A stretch of DNA of 64,000 nucleotides. Source: Bacteroidales bacterium (GTDB lineage: Bacteria; Bacteroidota; Bacteroidia; Bacteroidales; JAADJA01). The DNA lies in the NCBI GenBank assembly GCA_016933115.1, contig JAFGBL010000172.1:1-64000 (forward strand), given 5' to 3'. Shown one piece after another: positions 43,499 through 52,329 of this stretch. How positions within the stretch are numbered: the stretch's first letter is position 1; each line of letters opens with the position of its first letter. The position numbers and the translations under genes are program-made. The notes under the pieces were generated by a model. That model saw only the letters and a list, made by a program, of their open reading frames with translations. It was not told the origin of the DNA and made no database searches.

Positions 43499-44767
43499 AT
43501 GAATATGAAAAAAGGTCACAAATTGATGAAGTTAATGCAGATCATATTATTGATTGGGTGCATTTCGTTTCAACTAAAATCAAATGCCCAAAGCGGTTTA
43601 AAATCCGACACGGTGTCAAAATTGCCCGACAGCATCATGCAATACATTACACCCCTGGATTATGCATTTATGATGCACGAGGAAACATCGTGGTTGTTAA
43701 AGGGATTTATCTCAACAGACCCCCGGTATGATGACCGACTGCATTTGAAAGTTGCTTTTGAAAAAAGAATCACTCCAGTTTTTACCTTAAATTTTTCAGC
43801 TGATAATTCATCTTCAGATCTATTTCTTTGGGCTCCTGAAAATGATGTATTCAAATTATCAATGGATACACGGTGGTATTATTCACAAAACAAAAAGGTA
43901 AACCAAAGTAAAGTTGCCAGAAGCATGTCAGATAATTATATTTCCCTGGGACTAGAATATATACACTTCTATGAGTACTATCCTGAACATTTTGATTACG
44001 ATCAAAATTATTTTTCAATAAATTCAAAATGGGGATTACAAAGAAGATTGTTAAAGCATGGCATTGTTGATATAGGGTTCAAAACCGGGATCGTATTTGG
44101 GGCACAGAACTACAGTACACCCTCATTTACCTTTAACACATATATTGATCTGGGACTTGCTCTAACCAAAGATAAATACACCCTGGACCGGGAAAAACTA
44201 TGTCCTGTCCTCAGGTGTTATGAATCGCAGAAATATCTGCTAAAAACTGATTTCAGTCAACTTATTAATTTTTCGTTTTTACAAAAAGATATTTATTTCG
44301 AGATATCACCTAAAATTGCATTTGAATATAAAATCGGGAGCAGTCCTTTCTCACTTAATACGGAATTGGGAGGTGGTTTTATGTTTTATAATCATAAAAA
44401 TCCATCTAATCAAAAAGGATTTACGCAAAGTATTTTGCATAATGAATACAAGAACTGGAGAATATATATTGAACTTGAAAGCAGGTGGTATTATAACCTT
44501 CATCGCAGAATTCTGAAGGGCAAATCGGGGAATGGGCTATCTGCCAGTTATATTGCCATTGGGGGGAGCTATAAGTATTTCAAAGAGAACTGGGTACCTG
44601 AAGGATACTATTACCCTAAAGCATATGTTGTTGGCGGTTGGCAAAGACTTTTTACGAAACATTTATATTTCGATATTCAGCTGGGATTTGAACAAACATT
44701 TCAAACTGAATATACCCAGGGTGGTTTGGATCCCCGCATTAAAATCACCCTGGGTTACAGATTCTAA
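43499..44767 (+). CDS. Hypothetical beta-barrel-like exported protein, paralog 1
   Basis: PDSIMQYITPLDYAFMMHEETSW motif shared with the next gene; C-terminal strand ends in F. Confidence 0.65.
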   Translation: MNMKKGHKLMKLMQIILLIGCISFQLKSNAQSGLKSDTVSKLPDSIMQYITPLDYAFMMHEETSWLLKGFISTDPRYDDRLHLKVAFEKRITPVFTLNFSADNSSSDLFLWAPENDVFKLSMDTRWYYSQNKKVNQSKVARSMSDNYISLGLEYIHFYEYYPEHFDYDQNYFSINSKWGLQRRLLKHGIVDIGFKTGIVFGAQNYSTPSFTFNTYIDLGLALTKDKYTLDREKLCPVLRCYESQKYLLKTDFSQLINFSFLQKDIYFEISPKIAFEYKIGSSPFSLNTELGGGFMFYNHKNPSNQKGFTQSILHNEYKNWRIYIELESRWYYNLHRRILKGKSGNGLSASYIAIGGSYKYFKENWVPEGYYYPKAYVVGGWQRLFTKHLYFDIQLGFEQTFQTEYTQGGLDPRIKITLGYRF

Positions 44768-44802
44768 TTTCTTAACAAAACCATGCAAAAAGAATAATAA
44801 AT

Positions 44803-46101
44803 ATGGTCAAACCCTGCAATTTGATATTGAAAGCCACGATTGCGATGATCATCGTTTTAATGAACTCATACTATATTTACCCTCAGAACACTTTAGTCAG
44901 CGATACCTTAATACAACCACCTGACAGCATCATGCAATACATCACACCACTGGAGTACGCTTTTATGATGCACGAGGAGACGAATTGGATCATCAAGGCA
45001 AATGCCCTGGTGAATACACAATTCGGTAATCTATTGAATTATAAACTGGGCCTGGAACAACGGTTAACACCGAGTTTTACATTAAACATCAGTTTGGCCG
45101 GGTCCGTAGCATGGATATCAGAGAAACTTTACCATTCCGATTATATTAATGCAGCTATGGAGGCCAGGTGGTATTACCGTTTAAAACAAAGGAGAATTCA
45201 GAATAAACTGGCGATGAGTATGTCGGATAATTACATTGCACTCGGAATTAGTGATGCGCATTTGATGAATAAAGCTGTTACAGAAAATGTTATTATTCCG
45301 CAGTATCATGATTACCTGAATTTTTATCTGAAATGGGGATTTCAGAGACGATTTTTAAAATCAGGACATGCCGATTTCGGCATAAGTGCAGGAGTTATTA
45401 AACCTATGGCAAAAAATTCAAATTATTCTTTAAGTCTCAGCACTTATGTTGATTTAGGTTTTGCACTTGCAAGAGACAAATATAACCTTAAACAGGAATT
45501 CATTTGTCCTGTGATGAAGTGTTATGAAAACAGGAACTATGTCCTGAAATCAAATTTGAGCCATTTAGTAACTATTGTTATTGATGAATGGATTAGCGGT
45601 TTTGGACTGGATCCAAATATCTCCTTTGAACATAAAATCAATCAATCATCTTTTTCTGTTAATTCCGAATTGAGTGCACAATTTTCTTTTTCACGGTTCA
45701 AATTAACGGAAAATTCAGCCTATTTATCCGACTCGGCTGTTAGGACAGGATACAGAACGGATAATGAGAAAAACTATTCAACAGACATAAACATAGTATT
45801 TTTGGCAGAAGGAAGATGGTATTACAACCTGAAAAGCCGGATGTTTAAAGGCAAATGCGGAAACAGCTTATCGGCTGATTATGCTGCATTTGGTGCAGTC
45901 TACCAATTTACAAGTGATGAATTGTATAACCGTTTCGGATATAATCGGCCCTTTATTTTCCTTAAAGCCGGATGGCAGAGGTTATTTAGCGAACATCTCT
46001 ACTACGACATCCGCTTAGGAGCGGAGTATTATTTTAAAGATGATAAATATAAGGGAGAAATTAAACCATTAATCAGCATTGCTGTAGGTTTCCAGTTATA
46101 A
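44803..46101 (+). CDS. Hypothetical beta-barrel-like exported protein, paralog 2
   Basis: PDSIMQYITPLEYAFMMHEETNW; 21/26 identical to paralog 1 across the core motif. Confidence 0.65.
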   Translation: MVKPCNLILKATIAMIIVLMNSYYIYPQNTLVSDTLIQPPDSIMQYITPLEYAFMMHEETNWIIKANALVNTQFGNLLNYKLGLEQRLTPSFTLNISLAGSVAWISEKLYHSDYINAAMEARWYYRLKQRRIQNKLAMSMSDNYIALGISDAHLMNKAVTENVIIPQYHDYLNFYLKWGFQRRFLKSGHADFGISAGVIKPMAKNSNYSLSLSTYVDLGFALARDKYNLKQEFICPVMKCYENRNYVLKSNLSHLVTIVIDEWISGFGLDPNISFEHKINQSSFSVNSELSAQFSFSRFKLTENSAYLSDSAVRTGYRTDNEKNYSTDINIVFLAEGRWYYNLKSRMFKGKCGNSLSADYAAFGAVYQFTSDELYNRFGYNRPFIFLKAGWQRLFSEHLYYDIRLGAEYYFKDDKYKGEIKPLISIAVGFQL

Positions 46102-46303
46102 CCTTAACAATTTCACCTGCATGGTAAATTGTAATATCTGAATCTTGAATTTAAGTCAACCAACTTTGCGATTTGAAATTTCCATTTTTCAATTTGCATT
46201 TCAAATCCCTGCTATGTGGAAGCCAAATGTTTATTGAAAACGCTGTCAAAAATTGAAAATGCGCACCATAAGTGTTCAACGTAATAGTAGAAGACCATTT
46301 TAA

Positions 46304-46413
46304 AAATTCCTTCATCCTTTTCACAAAATGCTTTGAATCATCCCACTCACCCAACCTGATCCTGTATCCTTTAAAATTCCCGGATTCATTGTCCTTATGG
46401 ATTATCAAGGTAC
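46304..46413 (-). pseudogene. Degraded remnant of a hydE 3' end
   Basis: LIIHKDNESGNFKGYRIRLGEWDDSKHFVKRMKEF resembles the intact HydE tail LIRKINESDMLNGYKIKLGEWGDSRHFARRVN; no upstream radical-SAM portion. Confidence 0.75.
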
Positions 46414-46434
46414 AAAATCGTTAATTTTAACATT

Positions 46435-46504
46435 GTGCACCTACGGAGCACCGAAAAGGTATTGATGTATTTTTCTACCAACATTAAGCCCCTCCGGGGC
46501 TACA
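46435..46504 (+). repeat. REP-like module, copy A
   Basis: Hairpin GTGCACCTACGGAGCAC, TTTTTCTACCAACATT core, hairpin GCCCCTCCGGGGC. Confidence 0.75.
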
Positions 46505-46556
46505 GGAAATTTGCAGTTTGCACATTATTTTTTGCAATTTGAAATTTTAAAACCAA

Positions 46557-46630
46557 GGCACCGTAGGTGCCAAATATGGGTAGAAAAATTTGGTGGAAGG
46601 AGAAATGGCGCGCCGTAGGTGCGCCATATC
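46557..46630 (-). repeat. REP-like module, copy B, inverted relative to copy A
   Basis: GGCACCGTAGGTGCC and GGCGCGCCGTAGGTGCGCC hairpins flank a reverse-complement TTTTTCTACC core. Confidence 0.75.
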
Positions 46631-46655
46631 TGAAATGAAAACCAATGCTAATAAA

Positions 46656-47738
46656 TCAATTCACCCGCCTCGCAAAATGCCTTGAATCCCCCCATTCCCC
46701 CAATTTAATCTTATAACCATTCAGCATATCCGATTCATTGATCTTCCGGATCAGATCATCCGCTTCGGTGAGGTAAGGTTTGTTTTCATAGAGGAAATAG
46801 TTCTCCCGGTATTTTAAGGGCGTTAGGTTCGGCATTAATACATTGGCACCGGCACGAATGGCTTGCAGCCGGCCATCATCCACAAGGGAATCGAGTGCGG
46901 TGGCGGCGGCAATGTTGATGTCGGGCATCAAGATTCGTAAAACTGAAATCGTTAGCAGGGAAAGCTCCAGCCTTTCTTTTTTTGGCAATAATTGGTCCCT
47001 GGATTCAAATAACGGCGTATCCTTATGTTCGATATAGGGCCCCATGCCCACCATGTCGACATTGAGGGTTTTCAGCATCAGAAGGTCATCGACAAGGTTT
47101 CCGATGGTTTGGCCGGGCAGTCCGATCATCATGCCTGAGCCTACCTGATAACCGGTTTCTTTTAAATATTGCAATGAATTCAACCGGTTAAGCAGGAAAT
47201 GTTTTTTGTTGTTGGGATGGATCTTATAATACAACTCCGGATCTGAGGCTTCGAACCGCAACAGGTAACGATGGGCTCCGCTGTCGAACCACCTCTTATA
47301 AGTTTCTTTGGTTTGATCTCCGCAGGAAAGGGTGATCCCGAGTTTGCCTTTCGATAGCATTTTAATCTTTTGAACCAGGTTACTGATGATTTCGATAAAT
47401 TCCTGATCCGTCCGTTCTCCCGACTGTATCACCACTGAACCATAGTTGTTCTCAAAAGCATATTCGGCACAACGAAGCACTTCCTCTTCCTCGATACAGT
47501 AGCGTTCCACGTTTTTATTCCCCGCACGGATACCGCAATAGAAGCAGTTTTTTTCGCAGATATTCGAAAACTCGATCAGTCCGCGGAGGTAAATTTCATT
47601 CCCGACTAATTCCGCTCTGACTTCCATAGCTTTTTGAAAGATCAAATCCCGCTCATTCTGATTTTGCACCGAAAGCAACCGGATCAGGTCTTCGCGCGAA
47701 AGCGATTCTTTTTCCAATATATGGGTTATGTCAGGCAT
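46656..47738 (-). CDS. hydE: [FeFe] hydrogenase H-cluster radical SAM maturase HydE
   Basis: CEKNCFYCGIR radical-SAM motif; next to hydF and hydG. Confidence 0.96.
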   Translation of the reverse strand: MPDITHILEKESLSREDLIRLLSVQNQNERDLIFQKAMEVRAELVGNEIYLRGLIEFSNICEKNCFYCGIRAGNKNVERYCIEEEEVLRCAEYAFENNYGSVVIQSGERTDQEFIEIISNLVQKIKMLSKGKLGITLSCGDQTKETYKRWFDSGAHRYLLRFEASDPELYYKIHPNNKKHFLLNRLNSLQYLKETGYQVGSGMMIGLPGQTIGNLVDDLLMLKTLNVDMVGMGPYIEHKDTPLFESRDQLLPKKERLELSLLTISVLRILMPDINIAAATALDSLVDDGRLQAIRAGANVLMPNLTPLKYRENYFLYENKPYLTEADDLIRKINESDMLNGYKIKLGEWGDSRHFARRVN

Positions 47739-48942
47739 ACACTTTCCGGAAAGGTTCCGTTACACGATCAAACATACCATTCACCCAGGCAATGGCCATA
47801 CCGTAGTTGGAGATGGCAATTTCGGCATCTTTGGCAGGTTTCAGGCGGCTCCACAATTGTTTTCTTGTCACCATGCAGCCACCGCACTGGATCAGAAGTT
47901 TGTAGTCTTCCGGGTCACGGGTGATCTTGTCCAGACCGGCCACGATGTCGAAATCTATTTTTTTCCCGGTATATTCACTGATCCATTTCGGAAGTTTATA
48001 ACGCCCGATATCGTCGCAGTTCACCTGGTGCGTGCATGATTCGAGGATCAGTACCCGGTCCCCATCCTGCAATTCCCCGATCTTCGGGGTTCCTTTCAGA
48101 TAAGCCTCAAAATCGCCCCTGAACCGGGCCAGCATTATGCTGAAGCTCGTAAACGGAACAAAAGCCGGCACAATGTCTTTCATTTTTCCAAACACCTGGC
48201 TGTCGGTAATAGCGAGCTTGGGTTTGATGCCTGAAGTTTTGAAAAAATTCTCCACCTGGTCTTCCTTCAGCACAATGTTGATGGCGTCGTTATCGAGCAC
48301 ATCGCGGATGGCCATCACCTGAGGCAGGATCATCCGTCCATCGGGCGCTTCATTGTCGATGGGGGTGATGAGCAGCACGTAATCGCCTTTTCCGATAAGA
48401 TCGCCCAGTAATTTTGGTTTTTGAAAAACCGATTCGGGTATGGTGTTTTTTAAAGATGCAATTACCTTTTCCAGGTTATGTTTTTCTCTGGCGCTGAAAT
48501 CGGTGAGTTCAGCCTTTGTGATCGTCTCAACACGGATCCGGGTTTTATCTTCCAGCGGTTGTTCGTCTGATTTATTATGAACAAGGATATACGGAACTTC
48601 AAAATTATCAAAGGTTTTGATCAAATCTTCTTCAAACCCTTCGAACGTATTTTCTGAGATCATCAACACGGCACAATCCACGGTTTTGAGAACCTGCAGT
48701 GATTTTTCAATCCGCTTTTCCCCGAGTTCCCCCACGTCATCAATTCCGGCAGTATCCACCACGATAGCCGGCCCGATCCCGAATATCTCGATGGATTTTT
48801 TCACCGGGTCCGTAGTCGTGCCAGCCTGTTCGGAAACAATGGCGATCTCTTGTCCGACCAGCGCATTGATGAATGAGCTTTTGCCGGTGTTTCGCCTTCC
48901 GAATATGCCGATGTGGGGTTTGTTGTCGCGGGTTCTGTTCAT
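47731..48942 (-). CDS. hydF: [FeFe] hydrogenase H-cluster maturation GTPase HydF
   Basis: GRRNTGKSSFINAL, VDTAGIDD; C-terminal CTHQ...QCGGC Fe-S motif. Confidence 0.96.
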   Translation of the reverse strand: MNRTRDNKPHIGIFGRRNTGKSSFINALVGQEIAIVSEQAGTTTDPVKKSIEIFGIGPAIVVDTAGIDDVGELGEKRIEKSLQVLKTVDCAVLMISENTFEGFEEDLIKTFDNFEVPYILVHNKSDEQPLEDKTRIRVETITKAELTDFSAREKHNLEKVIASLKNTIPESVFQKPKLLGDLIGKGDYVLLITPIDNEAPDGRMILPQVMAIRDVLDNDAINIVLKEDQVENFFKTSGIKPKLAITDSQVFGKMKDIVPAFVPFTSFSIMLARFRGDFEAYLKGTPKIGELQDGDRVLILESCTHQVNCDDIGRYKLPKWISEYTGKKIDFDIVAGLDKITRDPEDYKLLIQCGGCMVTRKQLWSRLKPAKDAEIAISNYGMAIAWVNGMFDRVTEPFRKVYA

Positions 48943-48958
48943 TGTAGTTTGATTTAGT

Positions 48959-48993
48959 AAAAAATGGTCAGCAGTCCTTTCGGGCCGCCGACC
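48959..48993 (-). terminator. Intrinsic terminator or attenuator between hydG and hydF
   Basis: Minus strand GGTCGGCGGCCCGAAAGGACTGCTGACC: 12-position stem with one mismatch, GAAA loop, then ATTTTTT. Confidence 0.7.
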
Positions 48994-49053
48994 TTGCTAC
49001 GACAAATTAAATTTAAAAGTGTGTGTATCGTTATTACCCTTACTACTGGGGAA

Positions 49054-49102
49054 GATTGCTTCGCTCCTGCGCACAAGCCAACTGTACTGGCTCGCAATGA
49101 CG
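49054..49102. repeat. Partial copy of an ATTGC-type intergenic repeat with internal extra sequence
   Basis: GATTGCTTCGCTCCTGCGC, 19 nt, TCGCAATGACG; relates to the element at 51811-51889. Confidence 0.6.
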
Positions 49103-49128
49103 ATCGGATATGTGTGTTGTTTTTCATA

Positions 49129-50556
49129 TTAAAAATAAATATCCCGTTCACCCTGTTTGATCTTCTCAATGCGGTTGAGTAACTCATCCTTCCTTCCAAA
49201 ACCATTCAGTTTTTCGATGTTTTCATGAACCACCTTCCAGCCTTTGATCCGGGTTTCGACCGGTGCATAATCGAGCAGGTACTCCACCAGCGTGAGGATG
49301 GCATTTGGGGTGCAATATCTTTTGATGAATCCCGGCACTGAAAACTCCATAAAATGCTGGCCTGTTCTGCCTTTCCGGTAACAGGCCGTGCAAAACGAAG
49401 GCAGGTATCCATGATCCAGCAACTCATCTATCACCTCATTCAAACTCCGGTCATCGCGGATCAGAAATTGCTCTTTGTCGAGATTCTGAGCCTTGTTGAA
49501 TTCTTCTGCATAAGCGCCCAGTTCGATCTTTGTTCCGGCATCTATTTGCGAACAACCGAATTGCAGCACCTCATCCCTCACCTCCTTCGGCTCTCTTGCT
49601 GTCAGTATCATACCGGTGTAAGGAACGGCCAGCCTTAGAATAGCAATGATCCTGACAAACTCCTCATCCGAAACCAGGTAATCCTCATCAATGTCAATAT
49701 CCGAAGCATTTTGCAAACGCGGAAATGAAATGGTATGGGGACCCACATTATAACAGGCTTCCAGATGGTTCACATGCCTTACCAACCCCATCACCTCGTA
49801 TCGCCAGTCGTATAATCCAAATAAAGCCCCGATTCCCACATCATCAATTCCGGCTTCAAAAGCAGTATCGAGCGAAGTGAGCCGGTATTCATAATCTGCC
49901 TTTTTCCCACCCTGATGGTATTTCCGGTATGTATCCGGATGATAGGTTTCCTGAAAAATCTGGTAAGTCCCGATGCCGGCTTCATGTACTTTTTTAAATC
50001 CATCCAGGTCCATGGGGGCCGCATTGATGTTTACCCGCCTGATCTCGCCGTTTCCTTTTTTCACCTGGTAAACCGTTCGAACCGTTTCAGCAATATAATC
50101 AGCCGAATAATTTTTGTGTTCCCCAAAAACCAGGATCAAACGTTTTTGCCCGTTTTCTTCCAGCGCTTCCACATTTTTCACGATCTCATCATGACTCAAA
50201 GTTCTTCGTTCAGCATGGGGATTAGACGCTCTGAACCCGCAGTATTTGCAGTTGTTTGAGCAGAAATTCCCGATATAAAGCGGGGCAAACAATACAATTC
50301 GGTTTCCGTAAACATTTTCCTTCAGCGTTTTTGCTCCCTCTTTGATCAGTTCAATCAGTTCGGGGTCGGTGGTATTTACCAGCACCGCCACATCCTGAAG
50401 GCTCAGCCTTTGTTTGCTGAGTGATTTTTCAATGATCTTTCCAACCACTTTACGGTCGGAAACAGCCGTTCCCAGCATCTTTTCAATTTCATCTGCATCT
50501 ATGAACGGAATCCCGGGACGGTCTTCTATGTTATATTTTTCTGGTGTGAACTTCAT
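49129..50556 (-). CDS. hydG: [FeFe] hydrogenase H-cluster radical SAM maturase HydG
   Basis: CSNNCKYCGFR radical-SAM motif and C-terminal CTACYRKGRTGQHFM. Confidence 0.97.
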   Translation of the reverse strand: MKFTPEKYNIEDRPGIPFIDADEIEKMLGTAVSDRKVVGKIIEKSLSKQRLSLQDVAVLVNTTDPELIELIKEGAKTLKENVYGNRIVLFAPLYIGNFCSNNCKYCGFRASNPHAERRTLSHDEIVKNVEALEENGQKRLILVFGEHKNYSADYIAETVRTVYQVKKGNGEIRRVNINAAPMDLDGFKKVHEAGIGTYQIFQETYHPDTYRKYHQGGKKADYEYRLTSLDTAFEAGIDDVGIGALFGLYDWRYEVMGLVRHVNHLEACYNVGPHTISFPRLQNASDIDIDEDYLVSDEEFVRIIAILRLAVPYTGMILTAREPKEVRDEVLQFGCSQIDAGTKIELGAYAEEFNKAQNLDKEQFLIRDDRSLNEVIDELLDHGYLPSFCTACYRKGRTGQHFMEFSVPGFIKRYCTPNAILTLVEYLLDYAPVETRIKGWKVVHENIEKLNGFGRKDELLNRIEKIKQGERDIYF

Positions 50557-50579
50557 TGTCGTAGTCTTTTGTAGCTTTT

Positions 50580-51698
50580 TTAGTCCGGAATGGTCACCGT
50601 AAACTTTGAACCCACATCGGGCTGACTTTCCACCCTGATCTCCCCATCGTACAATTCCACCAGTTTTTTCACGATGGAAAGCCCTAACCCGCTGCCGGTT
50701 ATATTTTTTGTTTTCATGTTTTTGATCCTCACAAATTCACCGAAAAGTTTGGAAACCTCCTCTTCGGTCATCCCGATGCCGGTGTCTGCCACCGTAATCT
50801 CCAGTTTGCCGTTTTGTTTTTTCAGCCCCACAATCACTTCTCCGCCATCGCGGTTGTATTTCACAGCGTTGGAAAGCAGGTTGTTGAAGATAATCTCGAT
50901 TTCCCCGCGATCGGCATTGATATAAATCTCCTCTTCCTGAACCGGCTGAATTTTAACATTTCTCTGATTTGCCAATGGTTCAATTGTGTCTCTGGCAATT
51001 CTAAAAACTTCAGTTATATCCACTGGTCTGAAATCGCGGGTTTTAACTCCAGATTCGATCTTCGTAAGGTCGAGCAAATCAGAGATAAGCGTTCTCATGC
51101 CTTTCAGCCTTTCAAGCGACCGTTCGATCATCATTTTGTAATCCCCGATGTTATCACCGACTTGTTTGTCTTTCATGATCTGCAGGTATCCTTCGATTGC
51201 ATTCACCGGGCTTTTTAACTCATGCGACAGCACCGACAGGAACTGGAAGCGCAATTGTTGTCCTTCCTCATTCATTTTCCTGGAGATCCTTTTCAGGAAA
51301 AGGTGTTTGGTGATGTTTTCCATCGCGCTCTTCAACTCCTGCGGGGTGAAAGGTTTCGGGACAAAGTTAAAAGCCCCGTTGTTGGTTGCTTTCACTGCCA
51401 GATCGAGAGAAGCATAAGAAGTGATCATCATCACCTCGGCATCATAATTTTTTTTGTTGATATATTCCAGCACCTCGATGCCGTGGATGCCGGGAAGTTT
51501 ATTGTCCAGCAAAACGATGTCGATCTGTTGGTTGTCGATGGTCTCAATGGCTTTTTCGCCGGTTTCGGCTTCAATGATGCTGAAATCGAAATCTTCATCC
51601 ATGAATGGGTAGCCCACCGTAAAGTTCTGAAGAATGCGGTTTATTCCTGAGCGGATACCTGGCTCATCGTCGACTACAAGTACTTTTAGTGTTGCCAT
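50580..51698 (-). CDS. Hybrid protein: N-terminal receiver, C-terminal HisKA/HATPase
   Basis: VVDDEPGIRSG...LLDNKLPG...PKPF receiver; LSHELKSPVNAIEGY H-box; DTGIGMTEEEVSKLF; GSGLGLSIVKKL. Confidence 0.93.
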   Translation of the reverse strand: MATLKVLVVDDEPGIRSGINRILQNFTVGYPFMDEDFDFSIIEAETGEKAIETIDNQQIDIVLLDNKLPGIHGIEVLEYINKKNYDAEVMMITSYASLDLAVKATNNGAFNFVPKPFTPQELKSAMENITKHLFLKRISRKMNEEGQQLRFQFLSVLSHELKSPVNAIEGYLQIMKDKQVGDNIGDYKMMIERSLERLKGMRTLISDLLDLTKIESGVKTRDFRPVDITEVFRIARDTIEPLANQRNVKIQPVQEEEIYINADRGEIEIIFNNLLSNAVKYNRDGGEVIVGLKKQNGKLEITVADTGIGMTEEEVSKLFGEFVRIKNMKTKNITGSGLGLSIVKKLVELYDGEIRVESQPDVGSKFTVTIPD

Positions 51699-51810
51699 TT
51701 CAATCGATTTTTGTTTTAAAAAGACATGCAGGTATTCAAATCCACAGGTCGAACCTGCATGTCGTACTAACCAAGTTACTAATCCATATATTGTGAAAAT
51801 TTGAAACCGA

Positions 51811-51889
51811 CGTTATTGCGAGGAGGCACGACGAAGCAATCTGTCGGATATTACCACAAGCAGATTGCTTTCCTGCGCTCGCAATAACG
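51811..51889. repeat. Intergenic inverted repeat (ATTGC-type)
   Basis: Arms CGTTATTGCGAGGAGGCACGACGAAGCAATCTG (51811-51843) and CAGATTGCTTTCCTGCGCTCGCAATAACG (51861-51889). Confidence 0.88.
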
Positions 51890-51925
51890 GTGACCAATAC
51901 TTCTGAGGAGTTCATCATTATTTTA

Positions 51926-52327
51926 CTAAATCTTCAACAATTTATTGATCTCCCTTTGCAACTGATCCGGCCGGATGCCTTTTTCGAGGTACTGATCGGC
52001 TTTGATCCAATTTCGCTCTTCTTCGGTGTCGAGACCGAAGATCATCCCTGTTTCGGCAGTCACGGCTGTGGCAATGATCACCGGTACATCGGGATATTTC
52101 TTTTTTATTTTGAAACTGAGGATAAATCCGCTGTCCTGGTTTTCCATCATCAGATCGAAAATGGCCAGGTTGGGCTTTTCGGTCTCCAGTAACTTTTCTC
52201 CTTCTTTCTGGCTTTCGGCTGTGATCGTATCAAATCCGAATCGCTCCACCTGCATCTTCATCTGCGTGAGGCTGTCGATATCATCGTCAACGATCATGAT
52301 CTTTTTTCTTGCTTCCATTGCTATCAA
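51926..52327 (-). CDS. Stand-alone receiver with extended beta4-beta5 region
   Basis: MIVDDDIDSLTQMKMQVERFG, LAIFDLMMENQDSGF; insertion TGMIFGLDTEEERNWIKADQYLEK. Confidence 0.88.
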   Translation of the reverse strand: MIAMEARKKIMIVDDDIDSLTQMKMQVERFGFDTITAESQKEGEKLLETEKPNLAIFDLMMENQDSGFILSFKIKKKYPDVPVIIATAVTAETGMIFGLDTEEERNWIKADQYLEKGIRPDQLQREINKLLKI

Positions 52328-52329
52328 AT

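Noticed and set aside
46151-46408. 85-aa ORF as an intact gene
   Set aside because: Only the first about 35 aa have a recognisable origin (HydE tail); the rest reads through AT-rich repeat-like sequence, so it is listed as a remnant
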